DNA from: Nocardiopsis endophytica
Lineage (GTDB): Bacteria; Actinomycetota; Actinomycetes; Streptosporangiales; Streptosporangiaceae
NCBI RefSeq assembly: GCF_027706725.1
Contig: NZ_JAQFWQ010000074.1
Span: 1 to 36,607 of the forward strand
Direction of reading: 5' to 3'
DNA length: 36,607 bases
Position numbers and translations under genes: made by a program. Under the pieces are notes generated by a model, which was not told the DNA's origin, ran no database searches, and worked only from the letters and a program-made list of their open reading frames with translations. Shown one piece after another: positions 29,471-36,607 of the stretch. Positions within the stretch are counted from its first letter, which is position 1. Each line of letters starts with the position of its first letter.

Positions 29471-30715
29471 TCACGCGGCCTCCGGAGGCGCCCATTCGGA
29501 CAACAGGGCGGCGGCGTGCGCGGCGGAGGCGAGCGTGGTGTGGCGGTGCCACCCGGCGAACGAGCGCCCGGCGTAGTCGCGGAGCCCGACCCGGTCGCCG
29601 ACCACCCTCTGCTGGTGCTCGGTCAGCCGCGCCAGGCGGCTGAAGTAGGGGACCTCGGCCGCGGCCCGCTGCGCGGGCAGCGCGGCCAGCCACAGCTCCC
29701 GGGGCCAGTCCGGGTCCGAGGCGCCGAAGCCGACCAGCGCGTACTCGGAGTCCGGCCTGCGGGAGGACGGGGTTCCCGGCAGTGCCGTCCGGACGGTCGC
29801 CGCCAGCTCCGGCGGCGCGGGGCGGCGGACCGGGACGCGGGAGCGGCCGGGGCCGCCGCCCGCGGCGCGCACGGGGCGGCGGAGCTCGCGCGCGGCCCCG
29901 ATGATGCGCTGCGCCGGGAGCACCGCCCCCGTGTGCCCGACGAGGGTCGGGTCGGTCACCCGCAGCGGCAGGTCCCCCGGGATACGGGCCACCGGGCACA
30001 GGCCGGCCGCGCGGAGCCGGCGCAGCGCCGGGACGGACGCGGCGCCCTCCACCTCCAGGACCACGGGGCGGGCGGGGACCCCCCACTCCGACAGCAGCTC
30101 CAGGCAGGCGTCGGCGGCGCGGTCCGCGGTCGGCTCTCCGGAGGCGTCGGCCAGGTCCGGCCCGCCCGGGGCGGGGACGTGCAGGTGCCAGTGGACGGGG
30201 ACGGCCCCGGCGGGCGAGGCCATCCACACGCCCACCGCCTGCTGGGCCACCAGTCCCGGCCCCTCGGAGTCGGGCGCGTAGCGGGCGACGCCCACGGAAT
30301 GGCGGCCGCTCTTGGGGATGAGCATCGGCCGCACCACCCACGCCCGGGGCGGGGCCTCCCGCTCCACGAACGCGTACAGGTCCCGGCGGACGGGGACCCA
30401 GTCCCAGGTGGAGCTGCAGATGAAGTGGTGCAGGCTCTGCCCCGTCCCGCTGCCGCCCATGAGCGCCGCCATGTTCCGGATGGACTTGCGGCCCGGCGTG
30501 GACAGCAGTCCTCGCAGGTAGTCGGTCCCCTTGCGGCGCTGGTCGCTGCGGTGGAGGGAGGAGAACAGCCCGTCGGCGAGGCGGGCCAGGAGGATGTCGG
30601 TGGCCGGTCGGTCCTCCCGGGACGCGGGGGACGCCCCGGCCCGGCGGTGGAATGCGGCCGGCGCGCCCGCGGCGCGGCGGACCGCGGTCGGTCGCCCTTC
30701 TGCGCTTCTCTTCAT
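29471..30715 (-). CDS. Transposase-derived protein (IS701-like) lacking the DDE catalytic residues
   Basis: Protein of 414 residues that is recognisably built on the IS701/DDE_5 transposase plan: DQRRKGTDYLRGLLSTPGRK (about 58-77), FICSSTWDWVPVRRDL (about 98-113), GRHSVGVARY (137-146) and GRSFAGWHRH (383-392). The catalytic positions are gone. Where active relatives have VVDDTGFPK, this has VVRPMLIPK (126-134); VVADAGYG is VVLEVEGA (218-225); and the RELK glutamate region reads QRVVGD (369-374). I see no terminal inverted repeats. It is the first gene of the 3-hydroxyanthranilate operon, with a good ribosome site (GGAGG, 6 bases upstream). I infer a domesticated DNA-binding or regulatory role; an eroded insertion sequence is the alternative. 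Confidence 0.78.
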   Translation of the reverse strand: MKRSAEGRPTAVRRAAGAPAAFHRRAGASPASREDRPATDILLARLADGLFSSLHRSDQRRKGTDYLRGLLSTPGRKSIRNMAALMGGSGTGQSLHHFICSSTWDWVPVRRDLYAFVEREAPPRAWVVRPMLIPKSGRHSVGVARYAPDSEGPGLVAQQAVGVWMASPAGAVPVHWHLHVPAPGGPDLADASGEPTADRAADACLELLSEWGVPARPVVLEVEGAASVPALRRLRAAGLCPVARIPGDLPLRVTDPTLVGHTGAVLPAQRIIGAARELRRPVRAAGGGPGRSRVPVRRPAPPELAATVRTALPGTPSSRRPDSEYALVGFGASDPDWPRELWLAALPAQRAAAEVPYFSRLARLTEHQQRVVGDRVGLRDYAGRSFAGWHRHTTLASAAHAAALLSEWAPPEAA

Positions 30716-30793
30716 TCGGCCCTCCGCGAAGGTTTCGCTCCGGCGTGAACGTGCGGCCGGGGGAATTTCCTGAAAGAGTGTCCGAGCACTGAA

Positions 30794-30822
30794 AGGCTAG
30801 GAATTCCGGGAGAGCCGGTTAA
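30794..30822 (-). promoter_or_regulatory. Promoter candidate for the 3-hydroxyanthranilate operon
   Basis: On the minus strand, TTAACC (30822-30817) and TAGCCT (30799-30794) are 17 bases apart, about 80 bases before the first gene's ATG. The -35 is weak, which would fit a promoter that needs an activator such as the LuxR-type protein encoded upstream. Two copies of CTTTCAG lie between it and the gene. Confidence 0.4.
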
Positions 30823-30914
30823 ATAGCAGGCATACCGCAAGTTGTTGTCTGGCACCGGCGGATTCCGAGGTCACGGGCGAATTTCGACCCATCGGCGCCC
30901 GGCCGCCGCCGGGT

Positions 30915-30951
30915 CCCCTGCCATGCCCCCTGCCATGGCAATGACAATGAC
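30915..30951. repeat. Short direct repeats upstream of the operon promoter
   Basis: CCCCTGCCATG occurs at 30915-30925 and again at 30927-30937. CAATGA follows twice in tandem (30939-30944, 30945-30950), and TGCCATGGCA (30931-30940) is a perfect palindrome between them. The block lies about 95-135 bases upstream of the promoter candidate. Confidence 0.6.
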
Positions 30952-31147
30952 AAGCACCGTGGCAGGCGAAAGCGCCCGCACTCCGGCGCGGGCCGGAATA
31001 CGGGCGCGGAACAGGAATGGGGACACAGCGCACTCCGGTGGCGACCGTGCGTCGCCGCGGAATGGGAGGCGGCCCGCCGCGGGGACAGGGCGGCAGGCCT
31101 GTCTCAGGCCCCGGGCGGCGCCGGCGCGGGGCGGACGGGTGGGACGG

Positions 31148-33565
31148 TCACCTCTCCCGCCCGTCGCGTGGGCCGGGGACCCGCCCCTCCCGCGCACGTT
31201 CCCGGAACCAGCCGGCGACGTGCACGCGGGAGGAGACGCCGAGCTTGCGCATCACCTTGCGCAGGTGGTTGATGGCCGTCCATTCGGCGATGCCGAGCCG
31301 CCGGGCGATCCCGCGGTTGGTGAGCCCTTCCGCGACCAGCTCGGCCACCTGGTACTCGCGCGCGGTCAGCGTGTGGCCCCCTTCCGGCCGAGGCGCCTCC
31401 GCGGCCTCGTCCGGGACCGGGGACAGCACGAGGTCGACCGCCGCTCCGAGCTCCAGGGACCTCCCCTTGGTCCAGAGCTCGTCGAAGCGCCGGCCGCCCA
31501 GCCCCTCCTGGGCCCGCGCCAGCGCACGGTCGATCCCGTCGGCGTCGGGAACGGCGGGCACGCACCGGGTGGAGGAGCGCATGACGGACGCGGCCCCGAT
31601 CCCGATCACCGCGCGCCTGAGGGCCTCGCGCCCGCCGTCATCGCACACCCACCGCACGGCGAGGCGCTCCAGCACGCCCGCGCAGGCGACCCGGCCGTCC
31701 AGGCGGCGCATCCGGGCCAGCGCGGACCGGTACAGCTCCTCGGCCTGCCGGACGCCGCCCTCGGCGACCAGCGCTCCGGCCCGCGCGGCGTCCGCGAGCG
31801 CCGCCCCCGCCTCGTCGCCCAGGGCCTCGGAGACGCGGTGGGCCTCCTCGGCCGCGGATACCGCCGTGGGCCCCTCCCCCAGCGCCGCCAGGCACTCGGC
31901 CAGTCCCCGCAGCGCCTTGGCCCGCTCGAACCCGGCCCCGGCGCGCCCGAGCAGCGTCGCCGCCTCCCGCTGCAGGGACGCGGCCGCGGCGGGGTCGCCC
32001 CGGTGGAAGGCGAGGTCCGCGAGGCGCCGGGTGTCCATGCCGGTTCCGGCGGCGTCGTCCCCGCGGCGCCCGCGCAGGGCGCGCTCCAGCCGCACTCCGG
32101 CCTCCCGGTGCTCCCCCAGCCAGGTCAGCTGCTCACCCAGGGCGCCCTCGGCGGCCGGCGCGGCGTCGGGCGGGAGGCGGCCGGAGTCCAGCAGCTCGCG
32201 CAGGAGCACCACCACCCGGGGCAGGGCTCCGGACCCGTACCAGAACTGGCCGAGCGCGGCGGCCACCCGGGCGGCGGCGGCCGACTCGCCGCTGTCGTAG
32301 AGGAAGAACATCGCCGCCTCGACGTCCTCGCGCCAGAACTGCCCGTTCGGCATGCAGCCGAGCGTCGTCCCCTCCACGTCGGGGCGCTGCAGCATGTCGG
32401 CCATGCGCAGGAAGTAGCGGGCGTGGATCTCCAGGACCCGGGTCAGCTCGCCGCTCTGGCGCAGCCACTCGGTGACGTACTGCCTGGTCAGGTTGGGCAG
32501 GCGGAAGACCACACCGCCGTCGTCGGCCTCCTCGGCGTGCAGCAGGCTCTTGTCGGCCAGGCGCGCCAGGCGCTCCTCGACCTCCTCGGGCCCGGCGTCG
32601 GCGACGGAGGTCGCGGCGGCGGGGTCCACCCCCGAGCGGAACGCCGAGACGCGGCCGAGCAGCTCCTGCTCCCCGGCGTCCAGCCGGGTGAGCGACCAGG
32701 AGATCGCGCTGCGCATCCCGCGGTGCCGGGACAGCGTCTCGCCCCCGCTGGCGGAGAGGATGTCCAGGTCGCCGTCCAGCCCTTCGAGCACGCTCTGCGG
32801 CGACTTGGTCTTCATGCGGGCCGCCGCCAGTTCGATGGCCAGGGGCAGCCCGTCGGTGCGGCGGCACAGCCGGACCACCGCCTCGGCGTTGTCCGGGGTC
32901 AGCCGGAACCCGGGGCGGACGGCCTGGGCCCGGCGCAGGAACAGCCGCACCGAGGGGACCGCCGCGCACTCGTCGGGGTCGTGGGCGGCCGCCAGGTCCG
33001 GCACCGGCAGCGGCGGGACCCGCACGACCTCCTCGCCGTAGGAGCCGAGCGGCTCGGGCGCCGCGATCATCACCGCGCCCCAGGAGCAGGCGGAGAGCGC
33101 CCGGGGAAGGGAGGCCCGCAGCTCCGGCAGGATCTCCTCGCACCCGTCCAGGACCAGCAGGAACCGCCCCGCGGACGCGGCGCGGTGCGCCTCCTCGGCA
33201 CCGGCTGGGAAGACGTCGGTGAGCGCCTCGTCGATCTCCGCCTGGGTCAGGCCGCCGTCGGCCTCCGGGGCCGTGCGCGGGTCGCCGCTCTCCTCGCAGA
33301 CCTTGTCCAGCTCCACGACGAGCGTCCCGGCCCCGAAGAGGTCGGCCGCCCGGCCGAGCGCCGCCGTCACGAGCCGGCTCTTGCCGACCCCGACCGGTCC
33401 GGTGACGGTCAGGATCCGCACCGCCGGGTCGGCCAGCCTCCGGTACAGGTGGTCCAATTCGTCCTCGCGCCCGACGAGGGGCGTCGGGAAATGCCGCCAG
33501 TGCGTCGTCCTCGGAATGGTGACCGAATCCGCCGCGTCCGGCGCCGATCGCGCCATGGTCTCCAT
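31148..33565 (-). CDS. Large ATPase-LuxR transcriptional regulator
   Basis: Regulator of 805 residues. An N-terminal NB-ARC/AAA-type nucleotide-binding domain has Walker A GPVGVGKS (56-63), Walker B FLLVLDGCEE, and GLPLAIELAAARM typical of the STAND/AfsR group. A helical, TPR-like middle (about 400-700) follows. A C-terminal LuxR helix-turn-helix at about 740-795 has LTAREYQVAELVAEGLTNRG then RRLGIAEWTAINHLRKVMRK. Such proteins are typical cluster-situated activators in actinomycetes, where ligand or ATP binding releases the DNA-binding domain. It lies directly upstream of the 3-hydroxyanthranilate operon, in the same direction, so I infer that it activates it. ATG 33565 has GGGGAGAAG at some distance; ATG 33556 is an alternative. 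Confidence 0.88.
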   Translation of the reverse strand: METMARSAPDAADSVTIPRTTHWRHFPTPLVGREDELDHLYRRLADPAVRILTVTGPVGVGKSRLVTAALGRAADLFGAGTLVVELDKVCEESGDPRTAPEADGGLTQAEIDEALTDVFPAGAEEAHRAASAGRFLLVLDGCEEILPELRASLPRALSACSWGAVMIAAPEPLGSYGEEVVRVPPLPVPDLAAAHDPDECAAVPSVRLFLRRAQAVRPGFRLTPDNAEAVVRLCRRTDGLPLAIELAAARMKTKSPQSVLEGLDGDLDILSASGGETLSRHRGMRSAISWSLTRLDAGEQELLGRVSAFRSGVDPAAATSVADAGPEEVEERLARLADKSLLHAEEADDGGVVFRLPNLTRQYVTEWLRQSGELTRVLEIHARYFLRMADMLQRPDVEGTTLGCMPNGQFWREDVEAAMFFLYDSGESAAAARVAAALGQFWYGSGALPRVVVLLRELLDSGRLPPDAAPAAEGALGEQLTWLGEHREAGVRLERALRGRRGDDAAGTGMDTRRLADLAFHRGDPAAAASLQREAATLLGRAGAGFERAKALRGLAECLAALGEGPTAVSAAEEAHRVSEALGDEAGAALADAARAGALVAEGGVRQAEELYRSALARMRRLDGRVACAGVLERLAVRWVCDDGGREALRRAVIGIGAASVMRSSTRCVPAVPDADGIDRALARAQEGLGGRRFDELWTKGRSLELGAAVDLVLSPVPDEAAEAPRPEGGHTLTAREYQVAELVAEGLTNRGIARRLGIAEWTAINHLRKVMRKLGVSSRVHVAGWFRERAREGRVPGPRDGRER

Positions 33566-33890
33566 GATTGGCTACTTCTCCCCGTCTTTGTAGCCTTCGC
33601 TCTCCGGTGTTCCGGGCGGGGGATCGCATCCCCTGTTCGGCCGGGGTCGCCGCCGCCGGGGTCTCAAGAGCAGGGAGAGGCGACGTGAGGTCCGTAATTA
33701 CCCGATCGCCCGTTATGTCCGCCCGGTATACGGAATGCTAGACGGCACCGGCAGGCGGGACAATATGACGAGATCATGAATCCGGCCGGGCGTTCATCCG
33801 TGTCCCGCCGCCCCCGTCCCCCGCCTCCGAGCTGACAAACGCCCGTCCCCCTCCCCGCACCGGCGCCGCCGCCCCGCCACAATGCGACCC
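33566..33890. other. Divergent intergenic region with promoter of the LuxR-type gene
   Basis: About 325 bases between the leftward regulator gene and the rightward oxidoreductase gene. The part at 33680-33780 is relatively AT-rich and holds a good minus-strand promoter (33735-33763). No gene is supported. Confidence 0.5.
33735..33763 (-). promoter_or_regulatory. Sigma-70-type promoter of the ATPase-LuxR gene
   Basis: On the minus strand, TTGTCC (33763-33758) and TAGCAT (33740-33735) are exactly 17 bases apart. Transcription would begin near 33728 and leave a leader of about 160 bases, long enough to hold further control. Confidence 0.6.
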
Positions 33891-34889
33891 ATGCGAGCCG
33901 CGTTCATCGAAGAGCTGGGGCCGCCCGGCGCCATCCGCGTCGGAGAGGTGCCCGACCCCGTTCCGGGCCCCGGCGACGTCCTCGTCGACGTGGAGTACTC
34001 CGCCGCCAACCACGTCGACACCTTCGTCCGCTCGGGCGCCTGGCGGACCCCCGTGGAGTTCCCCTTCGTGATCGGCCGCGACCTGGTGGGCACCGTCGTC
34101 TCGGCGGGGCCCTCCGCCCCCGGGTTCTCCCCCGGCGACCGGGTCTGGAGCCTGAGCATGGGGTACGGCGGCCGCCAGGGCGCCTGCGCCCGGCGCGCCG
34201 CGGTCCCCGCCGACCGGCTCTACCACCTGCCCCGCGGAGCGGCGCCCGAGGACGCCGCGGCGCTCGCCCACCCCGCGGCCACCGCCCACCTGGCGCTCTT
34301 CGTCCACGGCCGGATGCGTCCCGGGGAGACGGTGGTGGTGGTCGGGGCCGGGGGCAACGTCGGCGGCGCCCTGGTGTCGCTGGCCGCCGGCGCGGGCGCC
34401 CGGGTGGTCGCGGTGGCGAGCGCCCGCGACGCCGACCACGTCCGGGCGCTGGGGGCCGCGGCCGCGGTGGACTACCGGGCGCCCGACGCCGCCGAGCGGA
34501 CCGCCCGCGCCTGCGGCGGCGGCGCCGACCTGTACATCGACGCGGCCGGCCGGAACGACCTGGAGCGGGCGATGGCGCTGCTGGCCCGCAGGGGCCGGGC
34601 CGTCCTGCTGGCCGGGATGGCGACCAGGCCGGTGCTCCCGGCCGGTCCGCTCTACCTGATGGACCGGACGGTCACCGGCTTCGCGATCTCCCAGGCGACC
34701 GTGCCCGAGCTCGCCGAGGCCGCCCGGCACGTCGGCGGGCTGGCCGCCGACGGCCGCCTGCGGCCCCGGCGCCGGGAGGTCCTGCCGCTCGCCGAGGCCG
34801 CCGAGGTGCACCGCCGCCTCGAGGCGGGCGAGGGCGCGGGGGTCCGCTTCGTGCTGCGCACGGACGGGGACGCCGGCCGCGCCCGGTGA
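33891..34889 (+). CDS. Zinc-independent MDR oxidoreductase (quinone-oxidoreductase-like)
   Basis: Medium-chain dehydrogenase/reductase of 332 residues. The N-terminal GroES-like domain (about 1-120) has PGPGDVLVDVEYSAANHVDT and the FVIGRDLVGTVV segment but no zinc-binding Cys/His set. The Rossmann domain has VVVVGAGGNVGGALVSLA. It resembles NADPH:quinone reductases. The first codon is set at ATG 33891 (MRAAFIEELG, the family beginning); ATG 33882 is 9 bases upstream in frame, and a CACAAT element just before could make a leaderless message. It diverges from the LuxR-type gene and converges on the idi gene with only 10 bases between stops. The substrate is unknown. Confidence 0.87.
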   Translation: MRAAFIEELGPPGAIRVGEVPDPVPGPGDVLVDVEYSAANHVDTFVRSGAWRTPVEFPFVIGRDLVGTVVSAGPSAPGFSPGDRVWSLSMGYGGRQGACARRAAVPADRLYHLPRGAAPEDAAALAHPAATAHLALFVHGRMRPGETVVVVGAGGNVGGALVSLAAGAGARVVAVASARDADHVRALGAAAAVDYRAPDAAERTARACGGGADLYIDAAGRNDLERAMALLARRGRAVLLAGMATRPVLPAGPLYLMDRTVTGFAISQATVPELAEAARHVGGLAADGRLRPRRREVLPLAEAAEVHRRLEAGEGAGVRFVLRTDGDAGRAR

Positions 34890-34899
34890 CGGCCCGCCG

Positions 34900-35448
34900 C
34901 TACCAGCCGCCCTCGGGGACCAGGCCCCTGATCCCGGGGGCGGCCGCCTCCAGGACCGTGCCGAACCAGGCGGAGAAGGGCTCGGCGGCGCGGAGGGCGG
35001 CGAGCCCGTCCGGAGCCACCAGCACGGTCTCGCCCACCTCGGCCGGATCGGGGCGCACGTCCGCGCCGATCCGGCCCGCGAACAGGTGGTTGAACTCCCG
35101 CTCCACCAGCCCCGTCCCGGTGTCGGTGAACACGTAGTCGACCGTGCCGACCGCGCTCAGCGACTCGGGGGCGGCGCCGAGCTCCTCGGCCGTCCGGCGC
35201 GCCGCGGCCAGGAACGGGGGCTCGCCGGGCAGCGGGTGGCCGCAGCACGCGTTGGACCAGACCCCCGGCCAGTGGTACTTGCCCCGCGCACGCCGCTGCA
35301 GCAGCATCCTGCCGTCGGCGGAGAAGAGGAAGACGGAGAAGGCGCGGTGCAGGGCGCCCGGCGGGCGGTGCGCGGCGATCTTCTCCGAGGTGGACAGGGT
35401 GCGGCCGTCCCGGTCGACGAGTTCCACCAGGATCGGGGTGTCGGTCAC
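34900..35448 (-). CDS. idi: Isopentenyl-diphosphate delta-isomerase, type I
   Basis: Nudix-fold enzyme of 182 residues that interconverts isopentenyl and dimethylallyl diphosphate. The catalytic cysteine lies in the NACCGHP motif (66-72) and the acidic metal and proton-transfer site in VEREFNH (115-121); KYHWPGVWSN and the nudix-like AARRTAEELG helix are also conserved. The start is GTG 35448 with GGAGGAG upstream. It follows the UbiA-type prenyltransferase gene by 40 bases in the same direction, so it probably supplies the allylic substrate for isoprenoid chains used by that enzyme or by an enzyme encoded beyond the window. Confidence 0.95.
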   Translation of the reverse strand: MTDTPILVELVDRDGRTLSTSEKIAAHRPPGALHRAFSVFLFSADGRMLLQRRARGKYHWPGVWSNACCGHPLPGEPPFLAAARRTAEELGAAPESLSAVGTVDYVFTDTGTGLVEREFNHLFAGRIGADVRPDPAEVGETVLVAPDGLAALRAAEPFSAWFGTVLEAAAPGIRGLVPEGGW

Positions 35449-35488
35449 GGCTCCTCCGTCTTCTCGTCTCGTCCTCGTGCCGTCCTCG

Positions 35489-36457
35489 TCACAGGGCGAG
35501 GCGGATCAGGTTGAAGGCGACCAGGCACACCACGAGCGTCCGGAACGCCTTGATGCCCAGGCTGCGGGCGGGCAGCGGGTCGCCGGTGCGCAGGAACCCG
35601 GCGTACTGGTGGAGCCGGACGGCGGCGAAGGGCAGCAGCGCGGCCGCGAACCAGGGGGTCACCGCGCCGGCGGCCACCGGCACCAGGACCACCAGCAGGT
35701 TGGCGGCGGTGAGGGCGCCCAGGAAGGCCGCGTTGCCCCGCGCGGAGGTGAGCACGGCGACGGTGCGGCGCCCCGCCGCGGCGTCGCCCTCCCGGTCGTT
35801 GGTGTTGGAGTATCCGGCGATGAGCAGCTGCCCGAACCCGAAGAGCAGCCCCTGGGCCAGCACCAGCACCGGCAGCTCCCCCGTCGCCAGGCCGTAGGGG
35901 GCGATCAGGAAGGCCGACGCTGAGAAGAGCAGCACGGCCTCCCCGAGGCCGTAGTAGCTCAGCTTCAGCCCCCAGGAGTACTGGACGCTGAGCGTGAGCA
36001 GCAGCGCCGTGACGACCACGGCCCACAGCGCCGGATCGGGCGCCAGCAGCACGGCCGCCGCCCACCACAGGGCGCCCCAGGCCAGGCACGCGTACCCGTA
36101 CACCTGTGCCTGCCGCACCGAGAGCTCACCGGTGAGCAGGGGCTTGCGCTTGAGCGGCCGGAGCGCGGTGTTCTCGCTCCCGGCGTAGTTCGCGCTGTCG
36201 CTGCCGTCCTTGGCCCCGGTGACGTCGTCGAGGGTCATCACGGCCGACAGCACCCCGAGCATGCCCACGGCGAACAGGCCCAGGGCGGTCAGCGCCCCCG
36301 GCGCGGCGAGGCCCGCGGGGCCGAGGAGGGTGGCGACGATGACGAGGGAGAGGTAGAAGTCCAGGACGAACTTGAACTTGATCAGCCGTGCGTAGCGTCC
36401 GAGGTGCTCCAGGAGGCCCGGCCGCGCCTGCGCGATTCCTTCCGATGACGTGCTCAC
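35489..36457 (-). CDS. UbiA-family membrane prenyltransferase (or terpene cyclase)
   Basis: Integral membrane protein of 322 residues with about eight or nine hydrophobic helices. Two Asp-rich motifs mark the UbiA superfamily. The first is TLDDVTGAKDGSD (76-87), a variant of NDxxDxxxD that begins DD and has Gly where the third acidic residue usually stands. The second is NTNDREGDAAAGRRT (218-232). RPLKRKPLLTGELS follows the first motif as in UbiA. These enzymes move a prenyl chain from a diphosphate to an aromatic or other acceptor; some actinobacterial members cyclise terpenes. The start is GTG 36457, with GAGGAG 5 bases upstream. Its neighbour is idi. The acceptor is unknown. Confidence 0.85.
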   Translation of the reverse strand: MSTSSEGIAQARPGLLEHLGRYARLIKFKFVLDFYLSLVIVATLLGPAGLAAPGALTALGLFAVGMLGVLSAVMTLDDVTGAKDGSDSANYAGSENTALRPLKRKPLLTGELSVRQAQVYGYACLAWGALWWAAAVLLAPDPALWAVVVTALLLTLSVQYSWGLKLSYYGLGEAVLLFSASAFLIAPYGLATGELPVLVLAQGLLFGFGQLLIAGYSNTNDREGDAAAGRRTVAVLTSARGNAAFLGALTAANLLVVLVPVAAGAVTPWFAAALLPFAAVRLHQYAGFLRTGDPLPARSLGIKAFRTLVVCLVAFNLIRLAL

Positions 36458-36501
36458 GATCGCTCCTCGATGGTCTCCTGGAGGCCTTCGGTCGTTCGGA
36501 G

Positions 36502-36536
36502 GGCCGAGGGGCCGCCGCGGGCGGGGCCCCTCGGCC
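36502..36536 (-). terminator. Stem-loop between the edge gene and the prenyltransferase gene
   Basis: A 12-bp perfect stem (36502-36513 with 36525-36536) has an 11-base loop. It lies just after the stop of the leftward gene at the window edge, so the prenyltransferase-idi pair probably has its own promoter or depends on readthrough. Confidence 0.65.
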
Positions 36537-36545
36537 GCGGGGCGT

Positions 36546-36607
36546 TCAGCCGGCGACGGCCACGGACGGCTCGCCGGACTCCACGCCCTCGTCCTTCATG
36601 TCCTCGG
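36546..36607 (-). CDS. C-terminal end of an unidentified gene cut by the window edge
   Basis: Only 19 codons and a TGA stop are visible. The peptide ends EDMKDEGVESGEPSVAVAG, and every codon ends in G or C as in real genes here. The tail is acidic and then Ala/Val-rich, but too short to assign. A terminator follows it. Confidence 0.45.
   Translation of the reverse strand, partial: EDMKDEGVESGEPSVAVAG

Larger units (their letters stand above)
30716..31147. other. Non-coding region upstream of the 3-hydroxyanthranilate operon
   Basis: About 430 bases between two leftward genes, visibly more AT-rich near 30760-30850 than the surroundings. It contains a promoter candidate (30794-30822) and a cluster of short direct repeats (30915-30951). 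A 78-codon minus-strand frame (30797-31033) crosses it but is low-complexity and probably not real. Confidence 0.5.

Noticed and set aside
29471-30715. A mobile IS701 insertion sequence
   Set aside because: The catalytic residues are missing, and I found no terminal inverted repeats or target duplications around the gene.
30797-31033. A 78-codon minus-strand frame with a Cys-His-rich stretch (CHGACHCHCHGRGHGRG)
   Set aside because: The pattern comes from the short DNA repeats at 30915-30951. The start is a GTG without a good ribosome site and the rest resembles no protein, so it is more likely control DNA.

Overview
The window is very GC-rich with near-total G/C at third codon positions, and it carries actinobacterial hallmarks: a dnaK-grpE-dnaJ-hspR operon, a mycothiol-dependent isomerase family protein, a geosmin-type terpene synthase and paired clpP genes. 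I infer a filamentous actinomycete, Nocardiopsis- or Streptomyces-like, without being able to name the species.

Layout. 1-5958: heat-shock block, all rightward: 3' end of dnaK, grpE, dnaJ, the repressor gene hspR, then clpB. Strong stem-loops lie between grpE and dnaJ, between hspR and clpB, and after clpB. 6036-8327: leftward two-domain geosmin-synthase-like protein whose N-terminal metal-binding motif has decayed. 8632-9191: an orphan Phd/YefM antitoxin and a Zur/Fur-like palindrome. 9192-10917: a PopR/ClgR-type activator gene converging on a clpP pair; the activator ends in Leu-Ala-Ala, so it may be a substrate of the protease it controls. 11141-12049: DMT-family membrane protein.

12119-20012: three rightward genes that look like one membrane-associated machine: a YqiJ/NfeD-like OB-fold membrane protein, a YqiK-like flotillin and a 1,675-residue DUF3686-type AAA ATPase. 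The families are recognisable, but I know of no defined function for this trio. It is my first candidate for an undescribed system.

20167-24633: a Phd-VapC toxin-antitoxin pair, an AraC-type regulator next to a DinB/MDMPI protein, and an MFS exporter plus NADPH:FMN reductase behind a MerR/SoxR-type promoter with a 19-bp spacer.

24703-30715: five leftward genes. In transcription order they are a transposase-derived protein with no recognisable DDE residues, type II DAHP synthase, an EntA-like SDR, a PhzD-like isochorismatase and a PhzE-like ADIC synthase. Together the four enzymes should send shikimate-pathway carbon to 3-hydroxyanthranilate, a building block of benzoxazole-type and other natural products; phenazine-specific genes are absent. 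A large ATPase-LuxR regulator (31148-33565) lies upstream in the same direction. The dead-transposase protein at the head of this operon is the second candidate for something new.

33891-36607: a quinone-oxidoreductase-like MDR protein converges on a leftward UbiA-type prenyltransferase and IPP isomerase pair, preceded by the 3' tip of an unidentified gene. No rRNA, tRNA, CRISPR array or intact insertion sequence was seen.
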